Shown here one piece after another: positions 7,373-14,872 of a stretch of DNA of 47,640 bases; positions within the stretch are counted from its first letter, which is position 1, and each line of letters starts with the position of its first letter. The position numbers and the translations under genes were made by a program. The notes under the pieces were generated by a model. It had not been told where the DNA came from. It did not search any database and was given only the letters and a program-made list of their open reading frames with translations. Source of the stretch: SIG607 sp045601805 (GTDB lineage Bacteria > Bacillota > Clostridia > Oscillospirales > Acutalibacteraceae); assembly GCA_045601805.1 (NCBI GenBank), contig JAZSAJ010000008.1, forward strand, positions 1-47,640, in the 5' to 3' direction.

Positions 7373-7714
7373 ATGAAAGTTAGAATTCCGCAGTCTGCTG
7401 GCGGCGGCAATATGAACGCCATGCTTAAACAGGCACAAAAAATGCAAGAGGATATGGCAGTTTTACAAGAAGAACTTGCCGTAAAAGAATACACCGCTAC
7501 TGCGGCTTCGGGCGCAGTTAGTGTTACTGTTGACGGCAGTCACAAAATTAAAAAACTTACCGTTAACCCCGATATTATTGACCCCGATGACGCCGAAATG
7601 CTTGAAGACCTTATTACTGTTGCAGTAAACGAAGCTATTCAAAATGCAAGTGACGACGCCAACCAGCAAATGAGCGCAATTACAGGCGGACTTAATTTAC
7701 CGGGAATGTTTTAA
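7373..7714 (+). CDS. ybaB: YbaB/EbfC family nucleoid-associated protein
   Basis: Small dimeric DNA-binding protein that coats the nucleoid and is almost always encoded between dnaX and recR. It has 113 residues: a Gly-rich N-terminus (SAGGGNMNAMLKQAQKMQ), a helix with EDMAVLQEELAVKEYTATA, and the family-typical KLTVNPDIIDPDDAEMLEDL and DANQQMSAITGGLNLPG ending. It starts one base after the dnaX stop; recR follows two bases after its stop. ATG start, with GGAGG inside the end of dnaX acting as ribosome site. Confidence 0.95.
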   Translation: MKVRIPQSAGGGNMNAMLKQAQKMQEDMAVLQEELAVKEYTATAASGAVSVTVDGSHKIKKLTVNPDIIDPDDAEMLEDLITVAVNEAIQNASDDANQQMSAITGGLNLPGMF

Positions 7715-7716
7715 TT

Positions 7717-8316
7717 ATGGCATATAATATTATTCCTTTAAATGAACTTATAAATCAGTTTGAAAAACTGCCGGGCATTGGCAAAAAAACCGCAGCGCGT
7801 TTGGCTTTTTACATTTTATCGCAACCTGCCGAACAAAGCCGCCGTTTTGCCGAAGCGCTTGTTAATGCCAAGGAAAAAATACATTTTTGCCAGTGTTGTC
7901 AATCATTAACCGACAGCACCCTTTGTCCAGTTTGTACAGACACTACCCGCGATAAATCGGGTATTTGTGTTGTTGAAGAGGCGAAAGATGTTTTAGTATT
8001 TGAAAAAACCCGCGAATATAAAGGGCTTTACCATGTGCTTCACGGTGCAATTTCTCCGCTTGACGGAATTGGGCCCGACCAACTTAAAATTAAAGAATTA
8101 CTTGCGCGTCTTTCAGACCCAAACATTAAAGAAATAATACTTGCTACCAACCTTACGGTTGAAGGCGAAGCCACCGCAAGTTACATATCGCGTCTTGCAA
8201 AACCGCTTGGTGTTAAAACCACCCGTTTGGCTTACGGTATTCCCGTTGGCGGCGACCTTGAATATGCAGACGAAAAAACTTTGCTTCGCGCTTTGGAAGG
8301 AAGAAACGAAATTTGA
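7717..8316 (+). CDS. recR: Recombination mediator RecR
   Basis: Part of the RecFOR pathway that loads RecA on gapped DNA. The 199 residues begin with a helix-hairpin-helix (FEKLPGIGKKTAARLAF), followed by a four-cysteine zinc finger (CQCCQSLTDSTLCPVC) and a Toprim domain (SGICVVEEAKDVLVFEKT, with EATASYISRL further on). Length is typical. The last codon and stop overlap the TTG start of the DUF896 gene by 4 bases (TTGA), indicating translational coupling. Confidence 0.96.
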   Translation: MAYNIIPLNELINQFEKLPGIGKKTAARLAFYILSQPAEQSRRFAEALVNAKEKIHFCQCCQSLTDSTLCPVCTDTTRDKSGICVVEEAKDVLVFEKTREYKGLYHVLHGAISPLDGIGPDQLKIKELLARLSDPNIKEIILATNLTVEGEATASYISRLAKPLGVKTTRLAYGIPVGGDLEYADEKTLLRALEGRNEI

Positions 8317-8519
8317 TTACACAAGAAATGATAAACAGAATTAACTTTTTGGCTAAAAAAAGCCGTGAAGAAGGTTTAACTGACGCCGAAAAGGAAGAAC
8401 AACAAAAACTGCGCCGCGCTTATATTGATGCTTACAAACAAAGTTTAGAAAGCCAACTTTCTAACACATATATTGTTAGGCCCGACGGCAGCAAAGAAAA
8501 GGTTAAAAAGAAAAAATAA
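8313..8519 (+). CDS. DUF896 (YnzC-like) small protein
   Basis: A 68-residue basic protein starting at TTG (8313-8315), overlapping the recR stop. MITQEMINRINFLAKKSREE and GLTDAEKEEQQKLRRAYIDA match the two-helix DUF896/YnzC family: a hairpin of helices containing an EQQKLR signature. B. subtilis YnzC is encoded near SOS genes, but its molecular role is unknown. The C-terminus is Lys-rich (DGSKEKVKKKK). The gene ends 10 bases before a bidirectional terminator and closes the dnaX operon. Confidence 0.88.
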   Translation: MITQEMINRINFLAKKSREEGLTDAEKEEQQKLRRAYIDAYKQSLESQLSNTYIVRPDGSKEKVKKKK

Positions 8520-8523
8520 GCAT

Positions 8524-8557
8524 AAAAAAACAGGACTCTTTTGAGTCCTGTTTTTTG
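8524..8557. terminator. Bidirectional terminator between DUF896 gene and rplL
   Basis: Hairpin CAGGACTC-TTTT-GAGTCCTG (8531-8550) flanked by A7 on the left and T6 on the right, so it can stop transcripts arriving from both sides: the dnaX operon and the rplJ-rplL operon. Confidence 0.93.
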
Positions 8558-8573
8558 GTTTTGGAAATATGAA

Positions 8574-8948
8574 TTATTTCAATTCAACAGTAGCGCCTGC
8601 TTCTTCAAGCTTAGCTTTGATAGCTTCTGCATCTTCTTTAGAAGCAGCTTCTTTAACAGCTTTGGGTGCGCCATCAACAAGAGCTTTAGCTTCAGCAAGG
8701 CCAAGACCTGTGATTTCGCGAACAGTTTTGATAACCTGAATTTTGTTAGCGCCTGCACCAGCAAGGATAACATCAAATTCGGTTTGTTCTTCAGCAGCAG
8801 CAGCGCCAGCAACAGGAGCAGCAACTGCAACAGCAGCAGCAGCGGATACGCCGAATTCCTCTTCAACAGCTTTTACGAGCTCAGAAAGCTCAAGAACGGT
8901 AAGAACTTTTAATTCTTCAACAATAGCAGTAACTTTTTCAGATGCCAT
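8574..8948 (-). CDS. rplL: 50S ribosomal protein L7/L12
   Basis: Acidic stalk protein that recruits translation factors to the large subunit. The 124 residues start MASEKVTAIVEELKVLTVLE (ATG 8946-8948, with GGAGG upstream, preferred over a start five codons earlier). An Ala-rich hinge (VSAAAAVAVAAPVAGAAAAE) leads to the C-terminal factor-binding domain (TEFDVILAGAGANKIQVIK). It follows rplJ and is followed directly by a terminator rather than rpoB, so this block is separated from the RNA polymerase genes. Confidence 0.97.
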   Translation of the reverse strand: MASEKVTAIVEELKVLTVLELSELVKAVEEEFGVSAAAAVAVAAPVAGAAAAEEQTEFDVILAGAGANKIQVIKTVREITGLGLAEAKALVDGAPKAVKEAASKEDAEAIKAKLEEAGATVELK

Positions 8949-8987
8949 TTTATTTTCCTCCAAATTATGTTTTATATTTTTTAATAA

Positions 8988-9497
8988 TTATTCTGCAGTA
9001 GCTTCGCCGTTTTTATCAACGACTGCCTGTACTGCACGGGCAAAACTTGCGATGGGTGCTTGGAAAGCATTAACAACAGTAGCAAGGAGAACCTCTCTGC
9101 TGGGAAGCTTAGCAAGACTTTCAATTGTTTCAATGTCAACCACTTTACCATCTAAGTAACCGGTTTTAACCTTGAAACTTTCGTGTGTTTCTGCGAATTT
9201 GCAGAGAATACGAGCTGCAGCAACATAGTCTTCTTTAGATACTGCCAATGCAGTATTACCGGCTAAAACTTCTTGCATTCCGGCTAAATCGGTTCCCTCA
9301 ACTGCGCGAGAAAGAAGTGTATTCTTTACTACGAAATAATCAACACCTGCTTCGCGGAGTTCTTTACGCAAAACGGTATCATCGGCAACCGAAGTACCGC
9401 TATAGTCAACAACTACGCCAGCCACGGAATTTTGAAGTTTTTCGGCAACAGAAGCAACTATTGCTTTCTTTTCTTCCAAAACCTTTGCGTTCGGCAA
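8988..9497 (-). CDS. rplJ: 50S ribosomal protein L10
   Basis: Base of the L7/L12 stalk; binds 23S rRNA and two or three L12 dimers through its C-terminal helix. The 169 residues begin MPNAKVLEEKKAIVASVAEK and contain the typical GVVVDYSGTSVADDTVLRKE segment. The start is TTG (9495-9497) with GGAGGTG upstream; TTG matches the expected N-terminus. Transcription begins about 150 bases upstream and passes through an L10 leader. Confidence 0.96.
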   Translation of the reverse strand: MPNAKVLEEKKAIVASVAEKLQNSVAGVVVDYSGTSVADDTVLRKELREAGVDYFVVKNTLLSRAVEGTDLAGMQEVLAGNTALAVSKEDYVAAARILCKFAETHESFKVKTGYLDGKVVDIETIESLAKLPSREVLLATVVNAFQAPIASFARAVQAVVDKNGEATAE

Positions 9498-9651
9498 AAT
9501 AATTCACCTCCGAAAAAAATAAATAACCTGCCCCTTTGAGACACAAGGACAGGTAGAAACATTAAATAAATAAAGTTATAATGTTTGCCTTTACCTCGGC
9601 AGGCGGTAAACTTACTTCCAAAAGGAAACCTGCTGTCTCAAGTAATAGAAC
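9498..9651 (-). promoter_or_regulatory. Ribosomal L10 leader RNA with attenuator
   Basis: The 5' untranslated region of rplJ-rplL. It contains TTGAGACAGCAGG paired in part with CCTGCCGAGGTAAAGGC, the arrangement of the L10(L12)4 autoregulatory leader of Firmicutes. Near its 3' end is a hairpin with strands ACCTGTCC and GGGGCAGGT (9525-9554) followed by a T-rich run just before the ribosome site, consistent with an attenuator. Identification rests on position and motif similarity, not on a covariance model. Confidence 0.75.
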
Positions 9652-9657
9652 AAAAGT

Positions 9658-9686
9658 ATTTTACAACAAAACACAAGTTTTGTCAA
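9658..9686 (-). promoter_or_regulatory. Promoter of rplJ-rplL
   Basis: TTGACA (9681-9686) and TAAAAT (9658-9663) on the minus strand with 17 bases between them, directly after the rplA terminator. It gives the stalk operon its own transcript starting near 9651. Confidence 0.8.
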
Positions 9687-9704
9687 CACTTTTTTTAAAA
9701 AATA

Positions 9705-9730
9705 AACCTGCAACTTTTTTGTTGCAGGTT
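9705..9730 (-). terminator. Terminator after rplA
   Basis: Perfect 10-bp hairpin AACCTGCAAC / GTTGCAGGTT followed on the minus strand by TTTATTTTTT. It ends the rpmG-secE-nusG-rplK-rplA operon. Confidence 0.92.
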
Positions 9731-9739
9731 TTATTATTT

Positions 9740-10435
9740 TTAAGCTGTAAACTTACCAACATTAAGTTTAACACCGGGGCCCATTGTTGTAGCTAAAACG
9801 CAAGAACGAATGTATTGTCCTTTTGCAGCTTCCGGTTTTGCTTTAATGATGGCTTCCATAAGAGTGTTGAAGTTTTCTTGAAGCTTTTCTGCACCAAAGG
9901 ATGCTTTGCCAATGGGGCAGTGAATGATGTTTGTTTTGTCAAGACGGTACTCAATTTTACCTGCTTTCGCTTCGGTAACTGCCTTAGCAACATCGGGTGT
10001 AACGGTACCTGCCTTAGGAGAAGGCATAAGACCACGGGGGCCTAAAACCTTACCAAGACGACCAACAAGACCCATCATATCAGGTGTAGCAATTACTACG
10101 TCAAAGTCAAGCCAGTTTTCGTTCTGGATTTTTGCTACCATATCTTCTGCGCCAACATAGTCAGCACCTGCTGCAGTTGCAGCATCGGCCTTGTCACCTT
10201 TTGCAAGAACCAATGTACGTACGGTTTTACCTGTGCCGTTCGGAAGAACAACAGCGCCGCGTACCTGTTGGTCAGCGTGACGAGAGTCAACGCCTAAGCG
10301 AACATGAATTTCAACAGTTTCATCAAATTTTGCAGTAGCAGTTTTTACAACCATTGCTACAGCTTCATCAACATCATAAAGCTTACCAGGTTCAATAAGC
10401 TTTGCACTCTCATTATACTTTTTACCGTGTTTCAC
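9740..10435 (-). CDS. rplA: 50S ribosomal protein L1
   Basis: L1 stalk protein of the ribosomal E site; in many bacteria also a translational repressor of its own operon. The 231 residues begin MKHGKKYNESAKLIEPGKLY and contain GPRGLMPSPKAGTV, the L1 signature region, and VGKFTA at the C-terminus. GTG start (10433-10435) with GGGAGGT upstream. It follows rplK by about 60 bases and ends at the operon terminator. Confidence 0.97.
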   Translation of the reverse strand: MKHGKKYNESAKLIEPGKLYDVDEAVAMVVKTATAKFDETVEIHVRLGVDSRHADQQVRGAVVLPNGTGKTVRTLVLAKGDKADAATAAGADYVGAEDMVAKIQNENWLDFDVVIATPDMMGLVGRLGKVLGPRGLMPSPKAGTVTPDVAKAVTEAKAGKIEYRLDKTNIIHCPIGKASFGAEKLQENFNTLMEAIIKAKPEAAKGQYIRSCVLATTMGPGVKLNVGKFTA

Positions 10436-10494
10436 TTTAATTTACCTCCCAAGTATATGTGGTTAAATCGGAAATTTCCTCCCACGAGAGAGAA

Positions 10495-10920
10495 TTAATC
10501 GACTACTTCTACGCCCATGCTGCGTGCTGTACCGGCAATCATGCTGATTGCGGCTTCAATACTTGCAGCGTTAAGGTCGGGCATTTTTGTTTCAGCAATC
10601 TTTTTAATCTGCTCGTTTGTAATCTTAGCGACCTTTGTTTTGTTCGGCGTGCCAGATGCGGTTTCAATTCCGCATGCTTTTTTAATAAGAACAGCAGCCG
10701 GAGGAGTTTTTGTAATGAAGCTGAACGAATGGTCTGCGTAAACGGTAATTACAACCGGAATAATAAGACCTGCGTCGTTCTTTGTGCGTTCGTTAAACTC
10801 CTTGGTAAAAGCCATAATGTTTACGCCGTGCTGACCTAAAGCAGGACCAACAGGCGGTGCCGGAGTTGCCTTGCCGGCGGGTATTTGCAGTTTAATATAG
10901 CCAATAATTTTCTGAGCCAT
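10495..10920 (-). CDS. rplK: 50S ribosomal protein L11
   Basis: Forms the GTPase-associated centre with 23S rRNA and is needed for RelA activation. The 141 residues begin MAQKIIGYIKLQIPAGKATP and show the family PPVGPALGQHGVNIMAF motif and C-terminal IAGTARSMGVEV. ATG start with GGAGG upstream. The 115-base gap to nusG holds several small hairpins. Confidence 0.97.
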   Translation of the reverse strand: MAQKIIGYIKLQIPAGKATPAPPVGPALGQHGVNIMAFTKEFNERTKNDAGLIIPVVITVYADHSFSFITKTPPAAVLIKKACGIETASGTPNKTKVAKITNEQIKKIAETKMPDLNAASIEAAISMIAGTARSMGVEVVD

Positions 10921-11035
10921 TTGTTTGCACCTCCAAAATTGTGGTAACAGTGTTTTATATTACTTACACTTGGCGGAACAAAATGTTCCTCCCACTTGGG
11001 TGTTTATACACCCCTTGCGGAAAAACCGCAATCTA
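10921..11035 (-). promoter_or_regulatory. Hairpin-rich nusG-rplK spacer
   Basis: Three compact hairpins lie in this 115-base spacer: GGAACAAAATGTTCC (10975-10989), GGGTGTTTATACACCC (10998-11013) and TTGCGGAAAAACCGCAAT. None is followed by a good T-run in the transcribed direction, so they look like mRNA structures or processing sites rather than a strong terminator. Their function is unknown. Confidence 0.4.
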
Positions 11036-11560
11036 TCAATCGGCTAAAGTAATTTGGTTGAGTTCAAGTTCAGCCAAAGTTTCTGTGCCGAAAGCATTAA
11101 TTCCAACGTTGACACTGCCTGCTGCGACATCAATTTCTTTGACAATGCCAGTAAAATCTTTAAGCGGTCCACTGATGATAACAACGTTATCGCCAACTTT
11201 ATATCCAACCTCAATGCTGTGCTTTTCAACACCGAGTCCTGCAACTTCCTCTTCGGTTAAAGGAACGGGCTTGGATTCCGGACCAACGAAACCTGTGCAA
11301 CCGCGGATATTTCTAACCACATACCAAGAATCGTTTGTTACTATCATTTTAATAAAAACATAACCGGGGAAAAGTTTACGCTCTACCTCGCGAACTTTAT
11401 CTTCCTTTACCTCTGTTACCTTTTCGGTTGGAATTCTTATGTCCACGATTAAATCTTGCATTTTACGGTTTTCAACCATTGTTGCAAGGTCGGTAGCGAC
11501 TTTATTTTCGTACCCCGACATTGTTTGTACTATATACCATTTTGCTTGCGAATCAGCCAC
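11036..11560 (-). CDS. nusG: Transcription elongation/antitermination factor NusG
   Basis: Binds RNA polymerase and modulates pausing, Rho termination and transcription-translation coupling. The 174 residues start from GTG (11558-11560): ADSQAKWYIVQTMSGYENKV (NGN domain), with RKLFPGYVFIKMIV and RNIRGCTGFVG. The C-terminal KOW domain reads VGDNVVIISGPLKDFTGIVK. It directly follows secE with 18 bases between them and precedes rplK, the usual arrangement. Confidence 0.97.
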   Translation of the reverse strand: MADSQAKWYIVQTMSGYENKVATDLATMVENRKMQDLIVDIRIPTEKVTEVKEDKVREVERKLFPGYVFIKMIVTNDSWYVVRNIRGCTGFVGPESKPVPLTEEEVAGLGVEKHSIEVGYKVGDNVVIISGPLKDFTGIVKEIDVAAGSVNVGINAFGTETLAELELNQITLAD

Positions 11561-11578
11561 TCAGACTTCCTCCTTACA

Positions 11579-12262
11579 TTACCAAACTAACTTGAGTAAT
11601 GAGCCAAGTCCCCAGTCAACCAACCAAATAAGAGCACCAATAATTGCGCACATAATTAATACAATAATTGTATTCTTTACAACTTCGCGCAAGCCGGGCC
11701 AAACAATTTTCTTTGTTTCGCTCTTATAGTCTTTAAAGAACTGAACTACACGCTTTACTAAAACCTTCTTTTCACCTTTTGATGCCAACACTTCAACATA
11801 ATCGCTTACAAACATATAAGCAACTGCTGCGGCGGCAGTAACAAAAAGCGCAATAACGGCATACAATACGAACGGACCGTAGGTAATTGATTCGGTTATT
11901 GCAGTAAAAGGCCTTGAGTCAACAAACTTCCAAGGATTGCTTAATAATACTACTAACATATAGATAGCAGGTACTAAACTTACGCCTGCCACGAAGTATT
12001 TAAGCTTTGTTGATTTAGCAAAGAATGTAGCTACGCCCAAAACCAATGTTAGTACACTCATCCAGAAACAAAAGAGGATATCGGTACTGCGGGCAATTTT
12101 TTCTAAATCGCCAATTTGAGCACCGAAAGCAATCTGAAGACCGCTTGCTTCTACCGCGCCTGTTGTCATATTGAACTTTGCAAATGTGAAACAGAACATT
12201 ACCAAAGAAGCAAGACCGAAAACAGCAATTAAAATTTGACAAATTTTCTTTAACGCCTTCAT
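11579..12262 (-). CDS. secE: SecE with large N-terminal membrane extension
   Basis: SecE clamps SecY in the protein-conducting channel. The conserved module is at the C-terminus (about residues 168-227): VVQFFKDYKSETKKIVWPG, then the single membrane helix VKNTIIVLIMCAIIGALIWL. Gram-positive SecE proteins are usually 60-75 residues with one helix; this one has 227, and the first 155 residues add about four membrane helices (near 8-27, 60-82, 88-108 and 128-152). The reading frame is uninterrupted, the start ATG at 12260-12262 has a purine-rich site upstream, and the position between rpmG and nusG is exactly that of secE. The function of the extra domain is unknown. Confidence 0.9.
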   Translation of the reverse strand: MKALKKICQILIAVFGLASLVMFCFTFAKFNMTTGAVEASGLQIAFGAQIGDLEKIARSTDILFCFWMSVLTLVLGVATFFAKSTKLKYFVAGVSLVPAIYMLVVLLSNPWKFVDSRPFTAITESITYGPFVLYAVIALFVTAAAAVAYMFVSDYVEVLASKGEKKVLVKRVVQFFKDYKSETKKIVWPGLREVVKNTIIVLIMCAIIGALIWLVDWGLGSLLKLVW

Positions 12263-12274
12263 TTATTTGCCCCC

Positions 12275-12424
12275 TTACTTTGTTTCCTTGTGAAGGGTGT
12301 GCTTTCTGCAGAATTTACAGTACTTGTTAGCTTCAATTCTGTCAGGAGTGTTCTTTTTGTTTTTCATTGTGTTGTAGTTGCGCTGTTTGCACTCTGTGCA
12401 AGCCAATGTAATTTTAACTCTCAT
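12275..12424 (-). CDS. rpmG: 50S ribosomal protein L33, zinc-binding type
   Basis: A 49-residue protein: MRVKITLACTECKQRNYNTM, with a second CxxC pair (KYCKFCRKHTLHKETK), so this is the zinc-coordinating C+ form of L33 rather than a zinc-free paralogue. The ATG at 12422-12424 has GGGAGGTG upstream; the longer in-frame ORF is untranslated leader. It heads the secE-nusG-rplK-rplA operon, a typical Firmicutes arrangement. Confidence 0.95.
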   Translation of the reverse strand: MRVKITLACTECKQRNYNTMKNKKNTPDRIEANKYCKFCRKHTLHKETK

Positions 12425-12605
12425 AACGGCACCTCCCGCTTTACGGAATTTTTTTATTATCGGCATTTTGCCGATTTTGCCTCCCTCGGTTTGACTTACT
12501 GTATGAATTATTTTGCCGTATGTCGCCCGGCAAAATCAAGCAAAACCCACACTATAAGCCCTGACAAAACCAGAATCTTTACAAAAAAAAAGACTCTTCA
12601 GAGGT
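12425..12605 (-). promoter_or_regulatory. Long 5' leader of rpmG operon
   Basis: About 180 transcribed bases precede rpmG. They contain two symmetrical hairpins in transcript sense, TTTTGCC...GGCAAAA (about 12506-12536) and ATCGGCAAAATGCCGAT (about 12455-12471), the second followed by AATAAAAAAATT rather than Ts. I see no known ribosomal leader motif and no ORF with a ribosome site. Confidence 0.4.
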
Positions 12606-12611
12606 AGAGCC

Positions 12612-12640
12612 ATTATAACACAAAAAGCAACTGCGGTCAA
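12612..12640 (-). promoter_or_regulatory. Promoter of rpmG-secE-nusG-rplKA operon
   Basis: TTGACC (12635-12640) and TATAAT (12612-12617) on the minus strand, spaced by 17 bases. The -35 hexamer lies inside the 3' arm of the terminator hairpin of the upstream MBL gene. Confidence 0.8.
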
Positions 12641-12660
12641 GCATTTTTTTACTTGGCCGC
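12633..12660 (-). terminator. Terminator after the MBL gene
   Basis: Hairpin GCGGCCAAG / CTTGACCGC on the minus strand, followed by a T-rich stretch (GTTGCTTTTTG), starting 16 bases past the MBL stop codon. It overlaps the rpmG promoter. Confidence 0.7.
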
Positions 12661-12676
12661 AATTTTTTTGTATTAT

Positions 12677-13459
12677 TTAAAAATATTGTGATACTTTCCC
12701 TGCCGGCAAAGCCACATTAAGCAAATAATCGCTGTCTTTTTTTGCACCGATATCCATTAAAGCCGCCGTTGCCGCGCCAAGCGCCAAAAAAGGAATATTA
12801 TTGTTTTCGCTTAAATGCCCCAATATAAAACGGTCGGTACCGCTTTTTAAAAGTGTTGGTAAAAAAGAAGCACAAGCATTGTTTGATAGATGCCCCTTTT
12901 CCCCTGCTATGCGAAGTTTAAGTTCAGGAGGATAAGGGCCGCTGTTTAACATTTTTAAATCGTGGTTTGATTCTATAAGCACCGCTTTGCAACCAACGAG
13001 ATTTTGCTTAATTTCATCCGTTAAAATACCTGTGTCGGTACAAATACCAACCTTTTCGTTAGCAGAATCAATTACATAACCGCCACAATCAATACTGTCG
13101 TGCGAAACCGAAAAGCGTTTTACCTTAATATCCTTAATATACACTTCATTGTTTATTTCATTTACATTTGCAAGTTTGCCAAACAAATCGGCGTTATGTA
13201 TTGCAGATAGTGTTTTTTGCGAAGAATAAACAGGAATATTAAACTTGCCGGTAAATGCCCTTAACCCTTTAATGTGGTCGGTATGTTCGTGGGTTATAAA
13301 TACGGCATCAATATCATTTGGCTCTATACCAAACAGCAAAAGTGCTTCGGCGGTTGCCTTTAAACTTGCGCCAATATCAACCAAAATATTTGCGCTGCCA
13401 AGCCGTATTAAAGTGCAATTCGCTTTGCTTGAACTAAAAAGCGTTGTTATACTTGCCAT
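12677..13459 (-). CDS. walJ: MBL-fold hydrolase, YycJ/WalJ type
   Basis: Metallo-beta-lactamase-fold protein of the YycJ (WalJ/VicX) family, implicated in coordinating cell-wall metabolism or DNA processing and often linked to the WalRK system. The 260 residues begin MASITTLFSSSKANCTLIRL, with the metal motif THEHTDH (HxHxDH), VSHDSIDCGG and GHLSENNN supplying later ligands. Length matches the family. No walRK genes are present here; its neighbours are murA (upstream in transcription) and the ribosomal operon. The catalytic residues look complete. The substrate is unproven even in well-studied relatives, and the gene symbol is given at family level. Confidence 0.85.
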   Translation of the reverse strand: MASITTLFSSSKANCTLIRLGSANILVDIGASLKATAEALLLFGIEPNDIDAVFITHEHTDHIKGLRAFTGKFNIPVYSSQKTLSAIHNADLFGKLANVNEINNEVYIKDIKVKRFSVSHDSIDCGGYVIDSANEKVGICTDTGILTDEIKQNLVGCKAVLIESNHDLKMLNSGPYPPELKLRIAGEKGHLSNNACASFLPTLLKSGTDRFILGHLSENNNIPFLALGAATAALMDIGAKKDSDYLLNVALPAGKVSQYF

Positions 13460-13484
13460 ATTTACCCCCCCTTTTTTATTTTTA

Positions 13485-13506
13485 AAGCCGCCAAAACGGC
13501 GGCTTT
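13485..13506 (-). terminator. Terminator after murA
   Basis: Hairpin AAAGCCGCC-GTTTT-GGCGGCTTT on the minus strand between murA and the MBL gene. The downstream tract is A/T mixed, so efficiency may be partial. Confidence 0.6.
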
Positions 13507-13509
13507 AAC

Positions 13510-14769
13510 TTAATCTACAGTAACTTTTTTAATGTCGGCACCAAGCGCGGTTAATTTACCAACAATGTCTTCATATCCGCGCTGAATATGCGAAATTTCG
13601 CAAATTTCGGTTTTGCCTTCGGCCATAAGCCCTGCAATAATCATTGCTGCGCCTGCGCGTAAATCGGTTGCTTTAACTTGTGCGCCAACAAGTTTTTCAA
13701 CGCCTATAATATTTGCGCGTTTACCTTCGGTGGTAATTTTTGCGCCCATTTTCTTTAATTCTTCGGTGTACCTAAAACGGTTGTCCCACACGCCTTCAAT
13801 AACGGTGCTTTCACCATTGGCCACCGACAAAAGCGTTGCAATTTGAGGTTGCATATCGGTTGGGAAACCGGGGTGAGGCATTGTTTTAACCTTAATACCC
13901 CTTGGGCGGTTTTCAGCCGAAATTCTAACCGCTTCGTCGTACTGTTCCACCTTTACTCCCGCTTCCATAAGTTTAACAATTATAGATTCAAGGTGCTTTG
14001 GCGTTACATTATTTATAAGAACATTGCCTCTTGTTGCGGCTGCAGCAACCATATATGTTCCTGCCTCAATTTGGTCGGGTATAATGCTGTATGTTGTGCC
14101 TTTAAGTGACTGCACACCGCGAATTTTAATAACATTTGTACCTGCGCCCATTATGTTCGCGCCCATACTGTTTAAAAAGTTTGCCAAATCAACAATGTGC
14201 GGTTCCCTTGCGGCGTTTTCAATAATTGTCATACCGTTTGCTTTAACCGAAGCCAACATTATATTTATGGTAGCCCCAACGCTTACCATATCAAGATAAA
14301 TATAACTTCCAAAAAGGCCGTTACTTCGGCAAACAACCATATTATTTTCAATAGAAACAGTTGCACCAAGTGCTTCAAAGCCCTTAATGTGTTGGTCAAT
14401 TGGCCTTACACCAAAATCGCAGCCGCCCGGAGGCGCAACGCTTGCTTTGCCCATTCTGCCAAGCAAGGCGCCAAGGAAATAACTTGAAGCACGCATGCCT
14501 TTTGCCATATTTTCCGAAACAACAAAAGAAGATGCACCCGTTGGGTCTATTTCAACGGTTGATTCGTTAATAACGGTGACCTTTGCACCAAGCGCACTCA
14601 TTACTTTGTTAATTAAGGTGACATCGGAAATATTTGGAAGATTTTCAATTACACAAGCAGAATCAGCCAACAAAACGGCAGGAAGAATTGCAACGGCAGC
14701 ATTTTTTGCTCCGCTGATATGTACTTCTCCGTTTAAGGCATTACCGCCGTTTATAACAAAATTTTCCAC
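13510..14769 (-). CDS. murA: UDP-N-acetylglucosamine 1-carboxyvinyltransferase
   Basis: First committed step of peptidoglycan synthesis: transfers enolpyruvate from PEP to UDP-GlcNAc in the cytosol. The 419 residues begin MENFVINGGNALNGEVHISG, with GAKNAAVAILPAVLL holding the conserved Lys-Asn pair. The fosfomycin-target Cys is present in PPGGCDFGVRPID, and PHPGFPTDMQPQ is typical. Full length with an inside-out alpha/beta barrel pattern. Gram-positives often have two copies; whether this is MurA1 or MurA2 cannot be settled from the window. ATG at 14767-14769. Confidence 0.95.
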   Translation of the reverse strand: MENFVINGGNALNGEVHISGAKNAAVAILPAVLLADSACVIENLPNISDVTLINKVMSALGAKVTVINESTVEIDPTGASSFVVSENMAKGMRASSYFLGALLGRMGKASVAPPGGCDFGVRPIDQHIKGFEALGATVSIENNMVVCRSNGLFGSYIYLDMVSVGATINIMLASVKANGMTIIENAAREPHIVDLANFLNSMGANIMGAGTNVIKIRGVQSLKGTTYSIIPDQIEAGTYMVAAAATRGNVLINNVTPKHLESIIVKLMEAGVKVEQYDEAVRISAENRPRGIKVKTMPHPGFPTDMQPQIATLLSVANGESTVIEGVWDNRFRYTEELKKMGAKITTEGKRANIIGVEKLVGAQVKATDLRAGAAMIIAGLMAEGKTEICEISHIQRGYEDIVGKLTALGADIKKVTVD

Positions 14770-14839
14770 AATCTTATCCCCACAAAAGTTTACTTTTAAG
14801 TATATTTTATGTCTTTATAAAACTAAAATACAAAAAGGC

Positions 14840-14867
14840 ATTTCGGCAAAGGAACCTTTGCCGAAAT
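14840..14867 (-). terminator. Terminator after the VanW gene
   Basis: Perfect 13-bp hairpin ATTTCGGCAAAGG / CCTTTGCCGAAAT, followed on the minus strand by GCCTTTTTG, six bases past the VanW-protein stop codon. Confidence 0.85.
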
Positions 14868-14872
14868 ATTTT

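Noticed and set aside
8743..9159. Long plus-strand ORFs opposite rplL and rplJ
   Set aside because: Antisense shadows of Ala-rich ribosomal genes with no homologous motifs or ribosome sites.
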